The translations under genes were made by a program, and so were the position numbers. Below are positions 15,742 to 24,538 of a stretch of DNA of 64,000 nucleotides, piece after piece (within the stretch, counting starts at the first letter, position 1; the number at the start of each line of letters is the position of its first letter). Source of the DNA: Nitrospirota bacterium (GTDB lineage: Bacteria; Nitrospirota; JACRHJ01); NCBI GenBank assembly GCA_021789495.1, contig JAJYJM010000002.1:62001-126000 (forward strand), in the 5' to 3' direction. The notes under the pieces were generated by a model that saw nothing but the letters and a program-made list of their open reading frames with translations, was not told the origin of the DNA and made no database searches.

Positions 15742-17838
15742 TTGAAGAAGATGGACATTGAAGACCTGTGCGTCAATACGATACGTTTCCTTGCGGTGGA
15801 CGCCGTCCAGAACGCCAACTCCGGACATCCGGGCATGCCCATGGGCACGGCGCCGGTCGCGCACGTCCTGTGGACGAAGTTCCTGAAATATAACCCCCAA
15901 AACCCGCTCTGGGCAGACCGCGACCGATTCGTCCTCTCGGCGGGGCACGGTTCGATGCTCCTTTACGCCATGCTCTATTTGACGGGATACGACCTCTCGC
16001 TCGACGACATAAAAAACTTCCGCAAGTGGGGGAGCAGGACGCCCGGCCACCCGGAATACGGGCACACGCCGGGGGTTGAGTGCACGACCGGGCCGCTCGG
16101 CCAGGGGTTCGCAAACGGCGTGGGCATGGCCATCGCCGAGCGATACCTTGCTGCGAGGTTCAACCGTCCGGGGCACGAGATTGTAGACCACCACACCTTC
16201 GCCATCGTGAGCGACGGGGACTTGATGGAAGGCGTCGCCTCAGAGGCGGCGTCCCTTGCCGGACACCTAAAGCTCGGCAAGCTGATTTACATATACGACA
16301 ACAACCACACGACCCTCTCGGCTGACACGAAGCTCTCCTTCACGGAGGACGTTATAAAGCGCTTCGAGGCGTACGGTTGGCACACGCTTGGCGTGGAAGA
16401 CGGAAACGACCTGGAGGCCGTATCGAAGGCCGTCGCGGCGGCAAGGGAGGAGACAGGCAGGCCGTCGCTTGTCTCCGTCCGGACGCACCTGGGCTACGGA
16501 AGTCCGAACAAGCAGGACAGCTACCTGGCGCACGGCTCGCCATTGGGCGAGGAAGAGGTGCGCCTGACGAAGGACAACCTGGGATGGCCGCCTGACGAGG
16601 TGTTCTACGTGCCGGACCAGGCCCTGAAGGTCTTCCGCGAGGCCGGGGCAAAGGGCGCGGCGCGCGAGGAGGAGTGGACGGGTCTTTTGCGGGCTTATGG
16701 TAAAAAATACCCCGAACTCCTTGCGCAGTGGGAGCTTATGACGGGGCCGAAGCTCCCGGAAGATTGGGACAGCGACATACCCGTCTTCCCGCCGGACGAA
16801 AAGGGCATGGCCACGCGCGCCGCGGGCGGGAAGATATTAAACGCCGTGGCGGAGAAGATACCGTCGCTCATCGGCGGCTCAGGAGACCTCGACCCCTCGA
16901 CGAAAACGGCCATGGACGGCAGAGGCGATTTCCAGAACCCGGCTGGCGGCGACGAAGGCGTGCAGGGCGCGGTTACCGGGCACTGGGGCTACGGCGGGGC
17001 GAATATCGCATACGGCGTGAGGGAGCACGCGATGGCGGCCATAAGCAACGGCATCTCCCTGCACGGCGGTCTTATACCGTTCGCGGCGACATTCCTGATA
17101 TTCTCGGACTACATGAGACCGGCAATCCGCCTGGCAGCGCTCTCCCGTGTCAAGGTCATTTACGTTTTCACGCACGACTCCGTCGCCCTGGGCGAGGACG
17201 GCCCGACGCATCAGCCGGTGGAGCAGCTGGCCTCGCTCCGGGCCATGCCCGGGATACGGGTAATCCGCCCGGCGGACGCGAACGAGACCGCCGAGGCCTG
17301 GAAATCCGCGCTCCTGGAAAAGGACGGGCCTGTGGCGCTCGCGCTTACAAGGCAGAAGGTCCCGGTAATCGACCGGAAAAAATACGCAGCCGCGTCCGGG
17401 CTTCATATGGGGGCGTACATACTTGCCGACGCGCCGAAGGGCCGCCCGGAGCTTATTATCATCGCCACGGGCTCGGAGGTGCACATAGCCCTTGAGGCAT
17501 ACAAGAGGCTGGCGAAGGAAGGGGTTTCGGCAAGGGTGGTGAGCATGCCCTGCCGGGAGACGTTCGAGAAGCAGCCCCGCGAATACAAAGACAAGGTGCT
17601 TCCGCCCGGCACAGCGGCGAGGATAACCGTGGAGGCCGGCTCGACGTTCGGCTGGGAGAAGTACGCCGGGCCTGCAGGCATAACAATCGGCATGGAGCGT
17701 TTCGGGGCCTCCGCGCCGGGCGGCGTAAATATGGAGAAGTTCGGTTTCACCGCGGATAATATCGTCGAGAAGGCCAGGAGGCTTCTGGAGCGCAAAGGCA
17801 GCGAACACAGGAAGAGGGCGGCGGCGAAACAATCATAA
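15742..17838 (+). CDS. tkt: Transketolase
   Basis: 698 residues, full length. Thiamine-diphosphate enzyme that moves two-carbon ketol units between sugar phosphates. Visible: N-terminal [33 protein letters not shown], the TPP/Mg motif [26 protein letters not shown], and in the second domain [30 protein letters not shown] start at 15742 with GGGAGGG six bases upstream; an ATG three codons later is the alternative. First gene of a compact pentose phosphate operon tkt-tal-gnd-rpiB-zwf. Confidence 0.96.
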   Translation: MKKMDIEDLCVNTIRFLAVDAVQNANSGHPGMPMGTAPVAHVLWTKFLKYNPQNPLWADRDRFVLSAGHGSMLLYAMLYLTGYDLSLDDIKNFRKWGSRTPGHPEYGHTPGVECTTGPLGQGFANGVGMAIAERYLAARFNRPGHEIVDHHTFAIVSDGDLMEGVASEAASLAGHLKLGKLIYIYDNNHTTLSADTKLSFTEDVIKRFEAYGWHTLGVEDGNDLEAVSKAVAAAREETGRPSLVSVRTHLGYGSPNKQDSYLAHGSPLGEEEVRLTKDNLGWPPDEVFYVPDQALKVFREAGAKGAAREEEWTGLLRAYGKKYPELLAQWELMTGPKLPEDWDSDIPVFPPDEKGMATRAAGGKILNAVAEKIPSLIGGSGDLDPSTKTAMDGRGDFQNPAGGDEGVQGAVTGHWGYGGANIAYGVREHAMAAISNGISLHGGLIPFAATFLIFSDYMRPAIRLAALSRVKVIYVFTHDSVALGEDGPTHQPVEQLASLRAMPGIRVIRPADANETAEAWKSALLEKDGPVALALTRQKVPVIDRKKYAAASGLHMGAYILADAPKGRPELIIIATGSEVHIALEAYKRLAKEGVSARVVSMPCRETFEKQPREYKDKVLPPGTAARITVEAGSTFGWEKYAGPAGITIGMERFGASAPGGVNMEKFGFTADNIVEKARRLLERKGSEHRKRAAAKQS

Positions 17839-17852
17839 ACAAGGAGACCGAC

Positions 17853-18998
17853 ATGGCAGGCAACCCTTTAATTCAACTGAACCAGGCAGGACAAAGCGTC
17901 TGGCTGGACTTCTTAAGCCGCGACATCATCCGCTCCGGCAGGCTCGGCGCGCTCCTGCGGGAGGACAACGTCTCCGGCGTTACGTCCAACCCGACAATTT
18001 TCCAGGGAGCAATCGAGGGAAGCGACATTTACGACGCGCAGATAAGGGAGCTTGCCGGGCGCGGAGGTGCGGAGCCGGAAAAAGTATACGAGGCTATAAC
18101 CACCGAAGACATCCGCGAGGCGGCGGATGTTCTTATGGAGGTCTACGACAGAAGCGGCGGACAGGACGGATACGTCAGCGTCGAGGTGTCGCCGGACCTT
18201 GCGCGGGACGCCGGCGCTTCAATAAACGAGGCGAAGCGGCTCGTCTCGGAGATAGGCAGGAAGAATATATCCGTGAAGATACCGGGAGTCCCGGAAGGAG
18301 TCCGGGCCGTAGAGGAACTGACGGCGGAAGGCATAAACGTAAACGTGACGCTTCTTTTCTCCGTCCAGAGGTACGAGGCCGCGGCCCTGGCCTATCTGAA
18401 GGGCATCGAGCGAAGGATAAGCGCGGGGCTTCCCGTCTCCGACATACACTCCGTGGCGAGCTTCTTCGTCAGCCGGGTGGACACGCTTTTCGACGCGATG
18501 TTCAACGAGAAGCTCCCTGCGGCGGGCACGGAGAACGAGGAGCGGCGGGTAAAAAATCTCTACGGGAAGGCGGGCGTGGCGAACTGCAAGCTCGCATACC
18601 AGAAATACAAGGAGATATTCCTGGGCACCGGTTTCAGGCTTATACGCGAGAAGGGCGCGAACGCGCAGAGGCTCCTCTGGGCCTCGACAGGGACGAAAAA
18701 CCCGAAGTACAGCGACATCAAATACGTGGAGGAGTTGATTGCTCCCGATACCGTAAACACCATGCCGCTTGAGACGCTGACGAAGTTCAAGGACCACGGC
18801 AAGGTACGCGTAACGATAGAACAGGACATCCAGGACGCGCGGGACGTGTTCGAGAAGATATCGTCCATAGGCATAAACCTCGAGCAGGCGACGGGGCGGC
18901 TCGAAGAAGAAGGGATAAAAAAATTCGGCGATTCATACAATGACGTCCTCGGCGCGATTGCAAGGAAGCTGGAAGGGATAACGAAGAGGGCGGCGTAA
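17853..18998 (+). CDS. tal: Transaldolase (long type)
   Basis: 381 residues, the size of the long transaldolases. Transfers a three-carbon dihydroxyacetone unit via a Schiff base. Visible: SGVTSNPTIFQGAIEGSDIY, YVSVEVSPDLARD, the active-site lysine strand NISVKIPGVPEGV, NVNVTLLFSVQRYEAAALAYL, HSVASFFVSRVDTLFD and LLWASTGTKNPKYSD. AAGGAG precedes the ATG. It lies 14 bases after tkt and 12 before gnd. Confidence 0.95.
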   Translation: MAGNPLIQLNQAGQSVWLDFLSRDIIRSGRLGALLREDNVSGVTSNPTIFQGAIEGSDIYDAQIRELAGRGGAEPEKVYEAITTEDIREAADVLMEVYDRSGGQDGYVSVEVSPDLARDAGASINEAKRLVSEIGRKNISVKIPGVPEGVRAVEELTAEGINVNVTLLFSVQRYEAAALAYLKGIERRISAGLPVSDIHSVASFFVSRVDTLFDAMFNEKLPAAGTENEERRVKNLYGKAGVANCKLAYQKYKEIFLGTGFRLIREKGANAQRLLWASTGTKNPKYSDIKYVEELIAPDTVNTMPLETLTKFKDHGKVRVTIEQDIQDARDVFEKISSIGINLEQATGRLEEEGIKKFGDSYNDVLGAIARKLEGITKRAA

Positions 18999-19010
18999 AA
19001 GGAGGCGATA

Positions 19011-19916
19011 GTGCAGTTCGGCATGATAGGACTTGGGAAGATGGGCGGCAACATGGTCAGAAGGCTTCTGAAGGGCGGGCACGCCGCGGTGGTATTCGAC
19101 CGCTCGCCTTCCAATGTGGCGGCCCTTGCCGGAGAAGGGGCGGAGACATGTTCTTCTCTGGAGGAACTCGTCCGGAAGCTCTCTCCGCCGCGCGCGGTAT
19201 GGCTGATGCTCCCCGCCGGGGAGCCGGTCGAGGACACGATTAACTCGCTTAAGGGAATCCTCTCGAAGGGCGACGTAATCGTGGACGGCGGGAACAGTTT
19301 CTACAAGGATTCAATCCGTCGGGAGAATTCTCTAAGGCTGCTCGGCATCGGCTTCATCGATGCCGGGGTATCCAGCGGCATCTGGGGCCTGGAGAAGGGA
19401 TACTGCCTGATGATCGGCGGGGAAGGGGAACTCTTTGACCGGCTCACTCCGCTTTTTCAAACGCTTGCGCCGAATGACGCCGGGTTCATGCACTGCGGCC
19501 CGGCGGGCGCGGGGCATTTCATAAAGATGACGCATAACGGGATTGAATACGCGCTTATGTCCGCCTACGGAGAGGGTTTCGAGATTGTGAAGAAATCCCC
19601 TTACGGCAATATCGATTTTGAAGGGCTTGCGAGACTCTGGAACAACGGCAGCATAATACAGTCCTGGCTCCTGGAGTTCGTGGAGGCCGCGTTCAGGAAG
19701 CATGGAGACCTCTCCGGCATCGAGGCGTGGGTGGAGGACTCCGGCGAGGGCAGATGGACGGTGCGTGAGGCTGTGGACTTCGCCGTCCATGCGCCGCTCA
19801 TCTCCGGCGCGCTTTTCCAGAGGTTCCGTTCAAGGGACAGGGAGTGTTTTTCGGAGAGGCTCCTTGCCGCCATGCGCGACGAGTTCGGCGGCCACGGTTT
19901 TAAAAAGAGCGAATAA
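19011..19916 (+). CDS. gnd: 6-phosphogluconate dehydrogenase, decarboxylating (short type)
   Basis: 301 residues, the short (YqeC/GntZ-like) form that often prefers NAD+. Converts 6-phosphogluconate to ribulose 5-phosphate and CO2. Rossmann motif GMIGLGKMGGNMVRRL at the N-terminus, VDGGNSFYKDSIRR, the substrate motif DAGVSSGIWGLEKGYCLMIGG and the catalytic lysine in HFIKMTHNGIEYALM. GTG start with AAAAGGAGG upstream. Coenzyme preference cannot be settled by eye. Confidence 0.95.
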   Translation: MQFGMIGLGKMGGNMVRRLLKGGHAAVVFDRSPSNVAALAGEGAETCSSLEELVRKLSPPRAVWLMLPAGEPVEDTINSLKGILSKGDVIVDGGNSFYKDSIRRENSLRLLGIGFIDAGVSSGIWGLEKGYCLMIGGEGELFDRLTPLFQTLAPNDAGFMHCGPAGAGHFIKMTHNGIEYALMSAYGEGFEIVKKSPYGNIDFEGLARLWNNGSIIQSWLLEFVEAAFRKHGDLSGIEAWVEDSGEGRWTVREAVDFAVHAPLISGALFQRFRSRDRECFSERLLAAMRDEFGGHGFKKSE

Positions 19917-19920
19917 GAAA

Positions 19921-20367
19921 ATGAAAATCGGTCTTGCGGCTGACCACGGCGGACGAGAACTGAAGGGCCGTCTCAAGGCGTATCTCGAAGAGTCCGGGCA
20001 CGACGTGAAGGACTTCGGGGCATATGAAACCTATCCGGACGACGACTATCCGGACTATGTCGTCCCGATGGCCCGAGCCGTGGCGTCCGGCGAGCGCGAG
20101 CGCGGGATAGCTGTGTGCGCAAGCGGAGTCGGCGCGTCGATCGCGGCAAATAAAGTCCCCGGAGCGCGGGCGGCGCTTATAGTCGATGCGTTCTCCGCAA
20201 GGCAGGGAGTGGAGGACGACGACATGAACATAATCTGCCTGGGCGGAAGCGTTGTCGGCTACAGCCTTGCCAGGGACCTCGTCGATATTTTCCTTAAGGC
20301 GCGCTTCAAGGCCGAAGAGCGCTTCGTCCGCAGGCTTTCCAAGATAGCGCGGCTGGAGGAGCGATGA
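19921..20367 (+). CDS. rpiB: Ribose 5-phosphate isomerase B
   Basis: 148 residues. Interconverts ribulose 5-phosphate and ribose 5-phosphate. Starts with KIGLAADHGGRELK and has the catalytic-cysteine loop AVCASGVGASIAANKVPGARAAL and DDDMNIICLGGSVVG, all typical RpiB. The ATG at 19921 is four bases after the gnd stop; the frame is open further upstream inside gnd but the family N-terminus begins exactly here. Its TGA overlaps the zwf ATG by four bases. Confidence 0.95.
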   Translation: MKIGLAADHGGRELKGRLKAYLEESGHDVKDFGAYETYPDDDYPDYVVPMARAVASGERERGIAVCASGVGASIAANKVPGARAALIVDAFSARQGVEDDDMNIICLGGSVVGYSLARDLVDIFLKARFKAEERFVRRLSKIARLEER

Positions 20368-21941
20368 ACAAAGAGGCCCCGCCATCCCCGAACCCGGTCG
20401 ACCGGCCCGCAGACTTGCGCGCGGAGTGCATCACGGCGCCGAGGCCGGACTTCTGCGGGATAGAGAGGCCCGGGCCCTGCGGAGTAGTCATCTTCGGCGC
20501 GTGCGGAGACCTCTCGAAGAGAAAACTTGTCCCGTCGCTCTACCACTGCTTCGCCGCGGGGCACCTCCCCGACGGGTTATTTATTTTCGGCTCCGACCGC
20601 ATGGAGACCGGCGACGCCGGGTACCGCAGTCTTATGGAAGGAGCCGTAAGGGCCGCGTTTCCCGAAACCTTTTCTCCGGATTTGTGGCTGAAGTTCTCCG
20701 AAAAACTCTTCTATGAAAACGCGGATTTCAATTCTCCGGATTTTTTCGTTTCCCTCCCGGCGCGCCTGAAACCGCTCGAAGAAAAATTCGGGACGCGCTC
20801 AAACCGGATATTCTACATGGCCCTGCCTCCGGCGGTCTACGAGACCGTGATACGGCGCCTCGGCGGCGCGGGCCTCGCCTCGGAGGAGCGCGGCTATTCG
20901 CGCATCGTCGTGGAAAAGCCCTTCGGCTACGACACGGAGTCATCAAGGCATTTAAACGGCGTTATAGGCGCGTCGTTCTCCGAGTCCCAGACCTTTCGCA
21001 TGGACCACTACCTCGCCAAGGAAAACGTCCAGAACATACTCATGTTCCGGTTTGCGAACTCCATCTTCGAGCCGCTCTGGAACAGGAGATACATAGACCA
21101 CGTCGAGATTACAATCTCCGAGACGCTGGGCGTGGAGCACAGGGCGGGGTATTACGAAAGCGCCGGGGTGCTCCGCGACATGTTCCAAAACCACATGCTC
21201 CAGCTCCTGTCCCTCACGGCGATGGAGCCTCCCGCGGCATTCGTGTCCGAGCGCGTGCGGGAGGAGAAGGTGAAGGTGCTGAGGTCGATAAGGCCGGCGC
21301 CTCTCGACAGATTGAGCGAGCACGTAGTCCTGGGCCAGTATGGAGGGGGCAGTATAAACGGAGAGGATGTCGTATCCTATAAAGACGAGCCGGGCGTGGA
21401 TAAAAACTCGACCACGCCGACATATGCGGCTATGAAGCTTTTCATAGACAACTGGCGCTGGAGCGGCGTGCCGTTCTACATACGCTCCGGCAAGAGGCTC
21501 GGGGCGGCGAAGGCGGAGATTGCGATAAGGTTCCGTGCCGTGCCTCACCTGATGTTCTCCAACTTTTTACCTAACAATATAGACCCGAACCTGCTCGTCC
21601 TGAGGGTGCAGCCGGACGAGGGGATAAGCCTTCAGTTCCAGACGAAGATGCCGGACTCCCGCGCGTGTCTGCGGCCCGTCCTGATGGACTTCAGATACGA
21701 GAAGATATTCCTACTCGACGCGTATGAGCGGGTTCTGCTCGACTGCATGACGGGCGACCAGATGCTCTTCGTGAGCGGCGAAATCGAGGAGCTGACCTGG
21801 GGACTCCTCTCGCCGGTCATAGAGAGGCTGGAATGCATGAAGGACAGCTTCAGGTTCCCGAACTACCCGGCGGGTTCAAACGGGCCCGCGGAGGCGGATG
21901 ACCTGATGCTCAGAGACGGGCGTCAGTGGCGGGCACTGTAG
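20364..21941 (+). CDS. zwf: Glucose-6-phosphate 1-dehydrogenase
   Basis: 525 residues. Oxidises glucose 6-phosphate to 6-phosphogluconolactone with NAD(P)+, the entry to the oxidative pentose phosphate branch. Nucleotide-binding motif VVIFGACGDLSKRKLVPSLY (the usual GASGDL has Cys for Ser here), active-site motif RMDHYLAKENVQNILMFRFA and WSGVPFYIRSGKRL. About 36 residues precede the Rossmann fold, longer than usual, and include a CCGGTCGACCGG palindrome (20394-20405) coding for Pro-Val-Asp-Arg-Pro. No 6-phosphogluconolactonase gene is in this operon. Confidence 0.96.
   Translation: MNKEAPPSPNPVDRPADLRAECITAPRPDFCGIERPGPCGVVIFGACGDLSKRKLVPSLYHCFAAGHLPDGLFIFGSDRMETGDAGYRSLMEGAVRAAFPETFSPDLWLKFSEKLFYENADFNSPDFFVSLPARLKPLEEKFGTRSNRIFYMALPPAVYETVIRRLGGAGLASEERGYSRIVVEKPFGYDTESSRHLNGVIGASFSESQTFRMDHYLAKENVQNILMFRFANSIFEPLWNRRYIDHVEITISETLGVEHRAGYYESAGVLRDMFQNHMLQLLSLTAMEPPAAFVSERVREEKVKVLRSIRPAPLDRLSEHVVLGQYGGGSINGEDVVSYKDEPGVDKNSTTPTYAAMKLFIDNWRWSGVPFYIRSGKRLGAAKAEIAIRFRAVPHLMFSNFLPNNIDPNLLVLRVQPDEGISLQFQTKMPDSRACLRPVLMDFRYEKIFLLDAYERVLLDCMTGDQMLFVSGEIEELTWGLLSPVIERLECMKDSFRFPNYPAGSNGPAEADDLMLRDGRQWRAL
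20394..20405. repeat. Dispersed palindrome CCGGTCGACCGG in zwf 5' extension
   Basis: Perfect 12-bp palindrome, core of the 14-bp element seen at 59119-59132 and 61145-61158, located in the extra N-terminal segment of zwf. Confidence 0.65.
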
Positions 21942-22349
21942 CGGCGCGCCGATCCTAACGCCCTTATCCCCCGGTATTATTCCGCTCTTTCGGATATCCG
22001 GAGGCCTTCGGTAAAACCCGTGCCGGCATGCGTGCGAGGGCTCGGAAAGCCGCCTGAAATCAAGCTTCGCCGCCCGGTTCCCATCTGACCGCATACGCCA
22101 AAATCTGCCTAATAATTAATCATATTGCCAGCCAAGCCGTATTATTATGCAACGAAAAGGCTACAGCAGACTACTCACCGCATAAATTATAAGCAAAAAA
22201 TACTGTGATTTATCAATATGTTATCACTGAAGCCCGGCTTTTGTAAAAAAATGGCACGGCTTTTGTAAAAACTACCTAACAGGGGGAGCGCCGAAACGGT
22301 TTTGGCGCGGGAGTTATTTTCGAGTTTTCTTTACGGAAAGGAGAAGGTA
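21942..22349. other. Intergenic region between zwf and the Amt-associated operon
   Basis: 408 bases. The first ~150 bases are GC-rich without recognisable signal; about 22100-22280 is AT-rich and ends in a sigma-54-like promoter (22252-22267). A second copy of its downstream half (CGGCTTTTGTAAAA at 22236-22249) lies just upstream. No gene is seen. Confidence 0.6.
22252..22267 (+). promoter_or_regulatory. Sigma-54-type (-24/-12) promoter
   Basis: TGGCACG (22252-22258), four bases, TTGTA (22263-22267), against the consensus TGGCACG-N4-TTGCA: the -24 part is perfect and the -12 part has GT for GC. It lies 83 bases upstream of an outer-membrane protein gene and amt, typical nitrogen-regulated targets. 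No RpoN or NtrC gene is in the window. Confidence 0.55.
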
Positions 22350-23162
22350 ATGAGGAAAAGATTAGTAATTTTGCTTCTCGGCGGCCTTTTTTCGGTCCTG
22401 GTTTCGGGCACGGCGCTGGCCACGCCTTCCACGCAGATATGGATACCTTCGACGGACATCCAGCCGTACGGGACCTTTCACCTGGACCTTGACACATACG
22501 TCCGGACCAAGAAGAGCGGCGGTTCTTACGCCCCGATAATGTACGACCTGGGCGTGCTTGCGGGCGTTCTGCCGTTCAAAAAAGTCCAGGCGGAAGTCGG
22601 CATCGATTACATGCGCGTCGGGCCGCAGGCGGACGGCCACGGCGGATCGAGCGAGGCCATAGACGACGCCCCGGTCTATTTCAACGCAAAGGTAGCAACT
22701 CCGGAGGACGCATTCTTTAAATACCAGCCCGCGGTCGCGGTCGGCATATACAATGCCGGCGTCCGCGGCGGGGATGTCTTCCACAACACGGAGACGGACA
22801 TATCCTATGCCCTCGCTGCGAGGACATTCCCCTACGTCGGCAGGCTCTCCGCAGGGTGGTATGTCGGCAACGGCGGGAACATCTTCATGAAGGACAACAG
22901 CATCCAGGCAAACGGCATAGGCCGCACGCAGAACAACGGCGTGCTCGCCTCCTGGGACCGCACGATGACGGAAATCTCCGACAATCTGTGGATGGGAGTG
23001 GACTACCAGGGCGGCAATAACGCCTTCGGAGCCCTGAGCTTCGGCGCCTCGTGGAATTTCTCGAAGAATGTCGCCGTCATCCTGGGCTACGACATCTTCA
23101 ACAAGAAGGCCACCGGCGGCCAGCCGACCTTCACGACGCAGCTCGACATCAACTTCCCGTAA
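22350..23162 (+). CDS. Predicted outer-membrane beta-barrel protein linked to Amt
   Basis: 270 residues. Signal peptide (MRKRLVILLLGGLFSVLVSG, cleavage near ALA-TP) followed by a glycine/aromatic-rich chain of alternating polarity (FHLDLDTYVR, KVQAEVGIDYMRV, RLSAGWYVGNG, GALSFGASWNF, VAVILGYDIFN, FTTQLDINFP) that looks like a small beta barrel. I do not recognise a named family. GGAAAGGAGAAGG precedes the ATG at 22350. Only 13 bases separate it from amt and both lie behind the sigma-54-like promoter, suggesting a role in ammonium or small-nitrogen-compound passage across the outer membrane; this is inference. Confidence 0.72.
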   Translation: MRKRLVILLLGGLFSVLVSGTALATPSTQIWIPSTDIQPYGTFHLDLDTYVRTKKSGGSYAPIMYDLGVLAGVLPFKKVQAEVGIDYMRVGPQADGHGGSSEAIDDAPVYFNAKVATPEDAFFKYQPAVAVGIYNAGVRGGDVFHNTETDISYALAARTFPYVGRLSAGWYVGNGGNIFMKDNSIQANGIGRTQNNGVLASWDRTMTEISDNLWMGVDYQGGNNAFGALSFGASWNFSKNVAVILGYDIFNKKATGGQPTFTTQLDINFP

Positions 23163-23175
23163 AGGAACGTAAAAA

Positions 23176-24429
23176 ATGGGCGCGAATACAATCCCGGTTC
23201 TTTTGTGCGCTTCCCTGGTCATGTTCATGCAGGCGGGCTTTGCCCTCTACGGGACAGGCTTCACGCGCGCAAAGAATGCAAGCCATACCATGGCGATGAG
23301 CCTCATGTCGTTTGCCCTGGCGATGCTTGCATACTGGGCGGCTGGATTTGCCGTCCAATCGGGAGATTACCGCATGTGTTTTCTCTCTGCCGCAGATAAT
23401 GCCCCCGGGATTTTTGCCCCGTTCTTCTTCCAGGCGGTATTGATGGGCATTACAGCCGCAATCCCCGCCGGGGCAATGGCCGAGAGATGGAGTTTCAAAT
23501 CATTTTCCATCTATGCGGTCATAATGGGCGCGGCCATTTATCCGCTGTTCGCCAACTGGGCCTGGGGCGGCGGATGGCTCTCCCGGCTCGGCGTCGATTT
23601 CGGGTTGGGGCACGGCTTCGTGGATTTCGCAGGCTCCTCCGTAATTCACATGACTGGCGGCGTTACGGCGCTTGTCGGGGCGCGGATGCTCGGCCCCCGG
23701 ATGGGCAAGTTCGGCAGGAACGGCTCTCCCAGCGCGTTTCCCGGCCACCACATCCCCATGGCAGTCGCGGGCGCGCTGATACTTATCTTCGGATGGCTTG
23801 GGCTGACCCTCGGCTCCACGCTCTCCGGCGGAGATTTCAGGCCGGGCATGGTGGTTGTGAACACCGTCCTGGCAGGCGGTGCGGGCGCGGCGGCGGCAAT
23901 GCTCTACATGTGGCTTCGCTTCGGAAGGCCGGACTTGAGCCTCGTTTTAAACGGCCTTCTCGCGGGGCTTGTCGCCATCAGCGCGCCGTGCGCATATGTC
24001 GGAACGCCTGCCTCCGTGTTCATAGGGGCAATCGCGGGAGCGCTGGCCTGCTGGGGCGTATTTTTCACGGAGCGCAAGCTGAAGGTGGACGACCCTGTCG
24101 GCGCGTTCGCCGTGCATGGGCTTGGCGGCGCGTGGGGGGCGCTTGCGCTCGGGCTTTTCGCAAACGGTGGATTCGGGGCGGGCGTAAACGGCGCCGCCGG
24201 GCCGGTATTGGGCCTTTTTTACGGGGCGCCGGGCCAGCTCCTGGCTCAGGCAATCGGGGTCGCGGCCAGTATTTTATACGCCGGGGCGGCGGCATTTATA
24301 TTGTTCAAGGCGCTCGACCTTGCCGTGGGCAACAGGGTTCCGCCTGAGATGGAGGACGAGGGTCTCGACGCCTCCGAGGTGAGCGTGGCGGCATATCCGG
24401 ACTTCAACTTGCGCAAGACGTCGAGGTAG
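23176..24429 (+). CDS. amt: Ammonium transporter (Amt/MEP/Rh family)
   Basis: 417 residues with eleven hydrophobic segments. The twin histidines of the Amt pore are His158 (SSVIHMTGG) and His314 (GAFAVHGLGG); the ADNAPGIFAPFFFQ and FANWAWGGGWL regions are also family-typical. Moves ammonium into the cytoplasm. No glnK gene is adjacent, although the partner is often next to amt. Coexpressed with the preceding outer-membrane protein gene; an REP-like repeat separates it from the next gene. Confidence 0.95.
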   Translation: MGANTIPVLLCASLVMFMQAGFALYGTGFTRAKNASHTMAMSLMSFALAMLAYWAAGFAVQSGDYRMCFLSAADNAPGIFAPFFFQAVLMGITAAIPAGAMAERWSFKSFSIYAVIMGAAIYPLFANWAWGGGWLSRLGVDFGLGHGFVDFAGSSVIHMTGGVTALVGARMLGPRMGKFGRNGSPSAFPGHHIPMAVAGALILIFGWLGLTLGSTLSGGDFRPGMVVVNTVLAGGAGAAAAMLYMWLRFGRPDLSLVLNGLLAGLVAISAPCAYVGTPASVFIGAIAGALACWGVFFTERKLKVDDPVGAFAVHGLGGAWGALALGLFANGGFGAGVNGAAGPVLGLFYGAPGQLLAQAIGVAASILYAGAAAFILFKALDLAVGNRVPPEMEDEGLDASEVSVAAYPDFNLRKTSR

Positions 24430-24465
24430 CCGGTTGGGAAAGTGTAGTGGGTAGTCATCAAAAAG

Positions 24466-24515
24466 CCGTCATTCCCGCGAAAGTCGCTGGGCTCCCGTTT
24501 TCACGGGGGTGACGG
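24466..24515. repeat. REP-like repeat, family A (double unit)
   Basis: CCGTCATTCCCGCGAAAG, then a GGGCTCCCGT-tttc-ACGGGGGTGACGG half; inverted CCGTCA/TGACGG ends. It ends nine bases before the ribosome-binding site of the APC permease gene. Confidence 0.7.
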
Positions 24516-24538
24516 GATACCAGGAGGAGGTTTTTATC

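Noticed and set aside
19702-19920. Upstream extension of rpiB inside gnd
   Set aside because: It is an out-of-frame reading of the gnd 3' end; RpiB family starts at the ATG at 19921.
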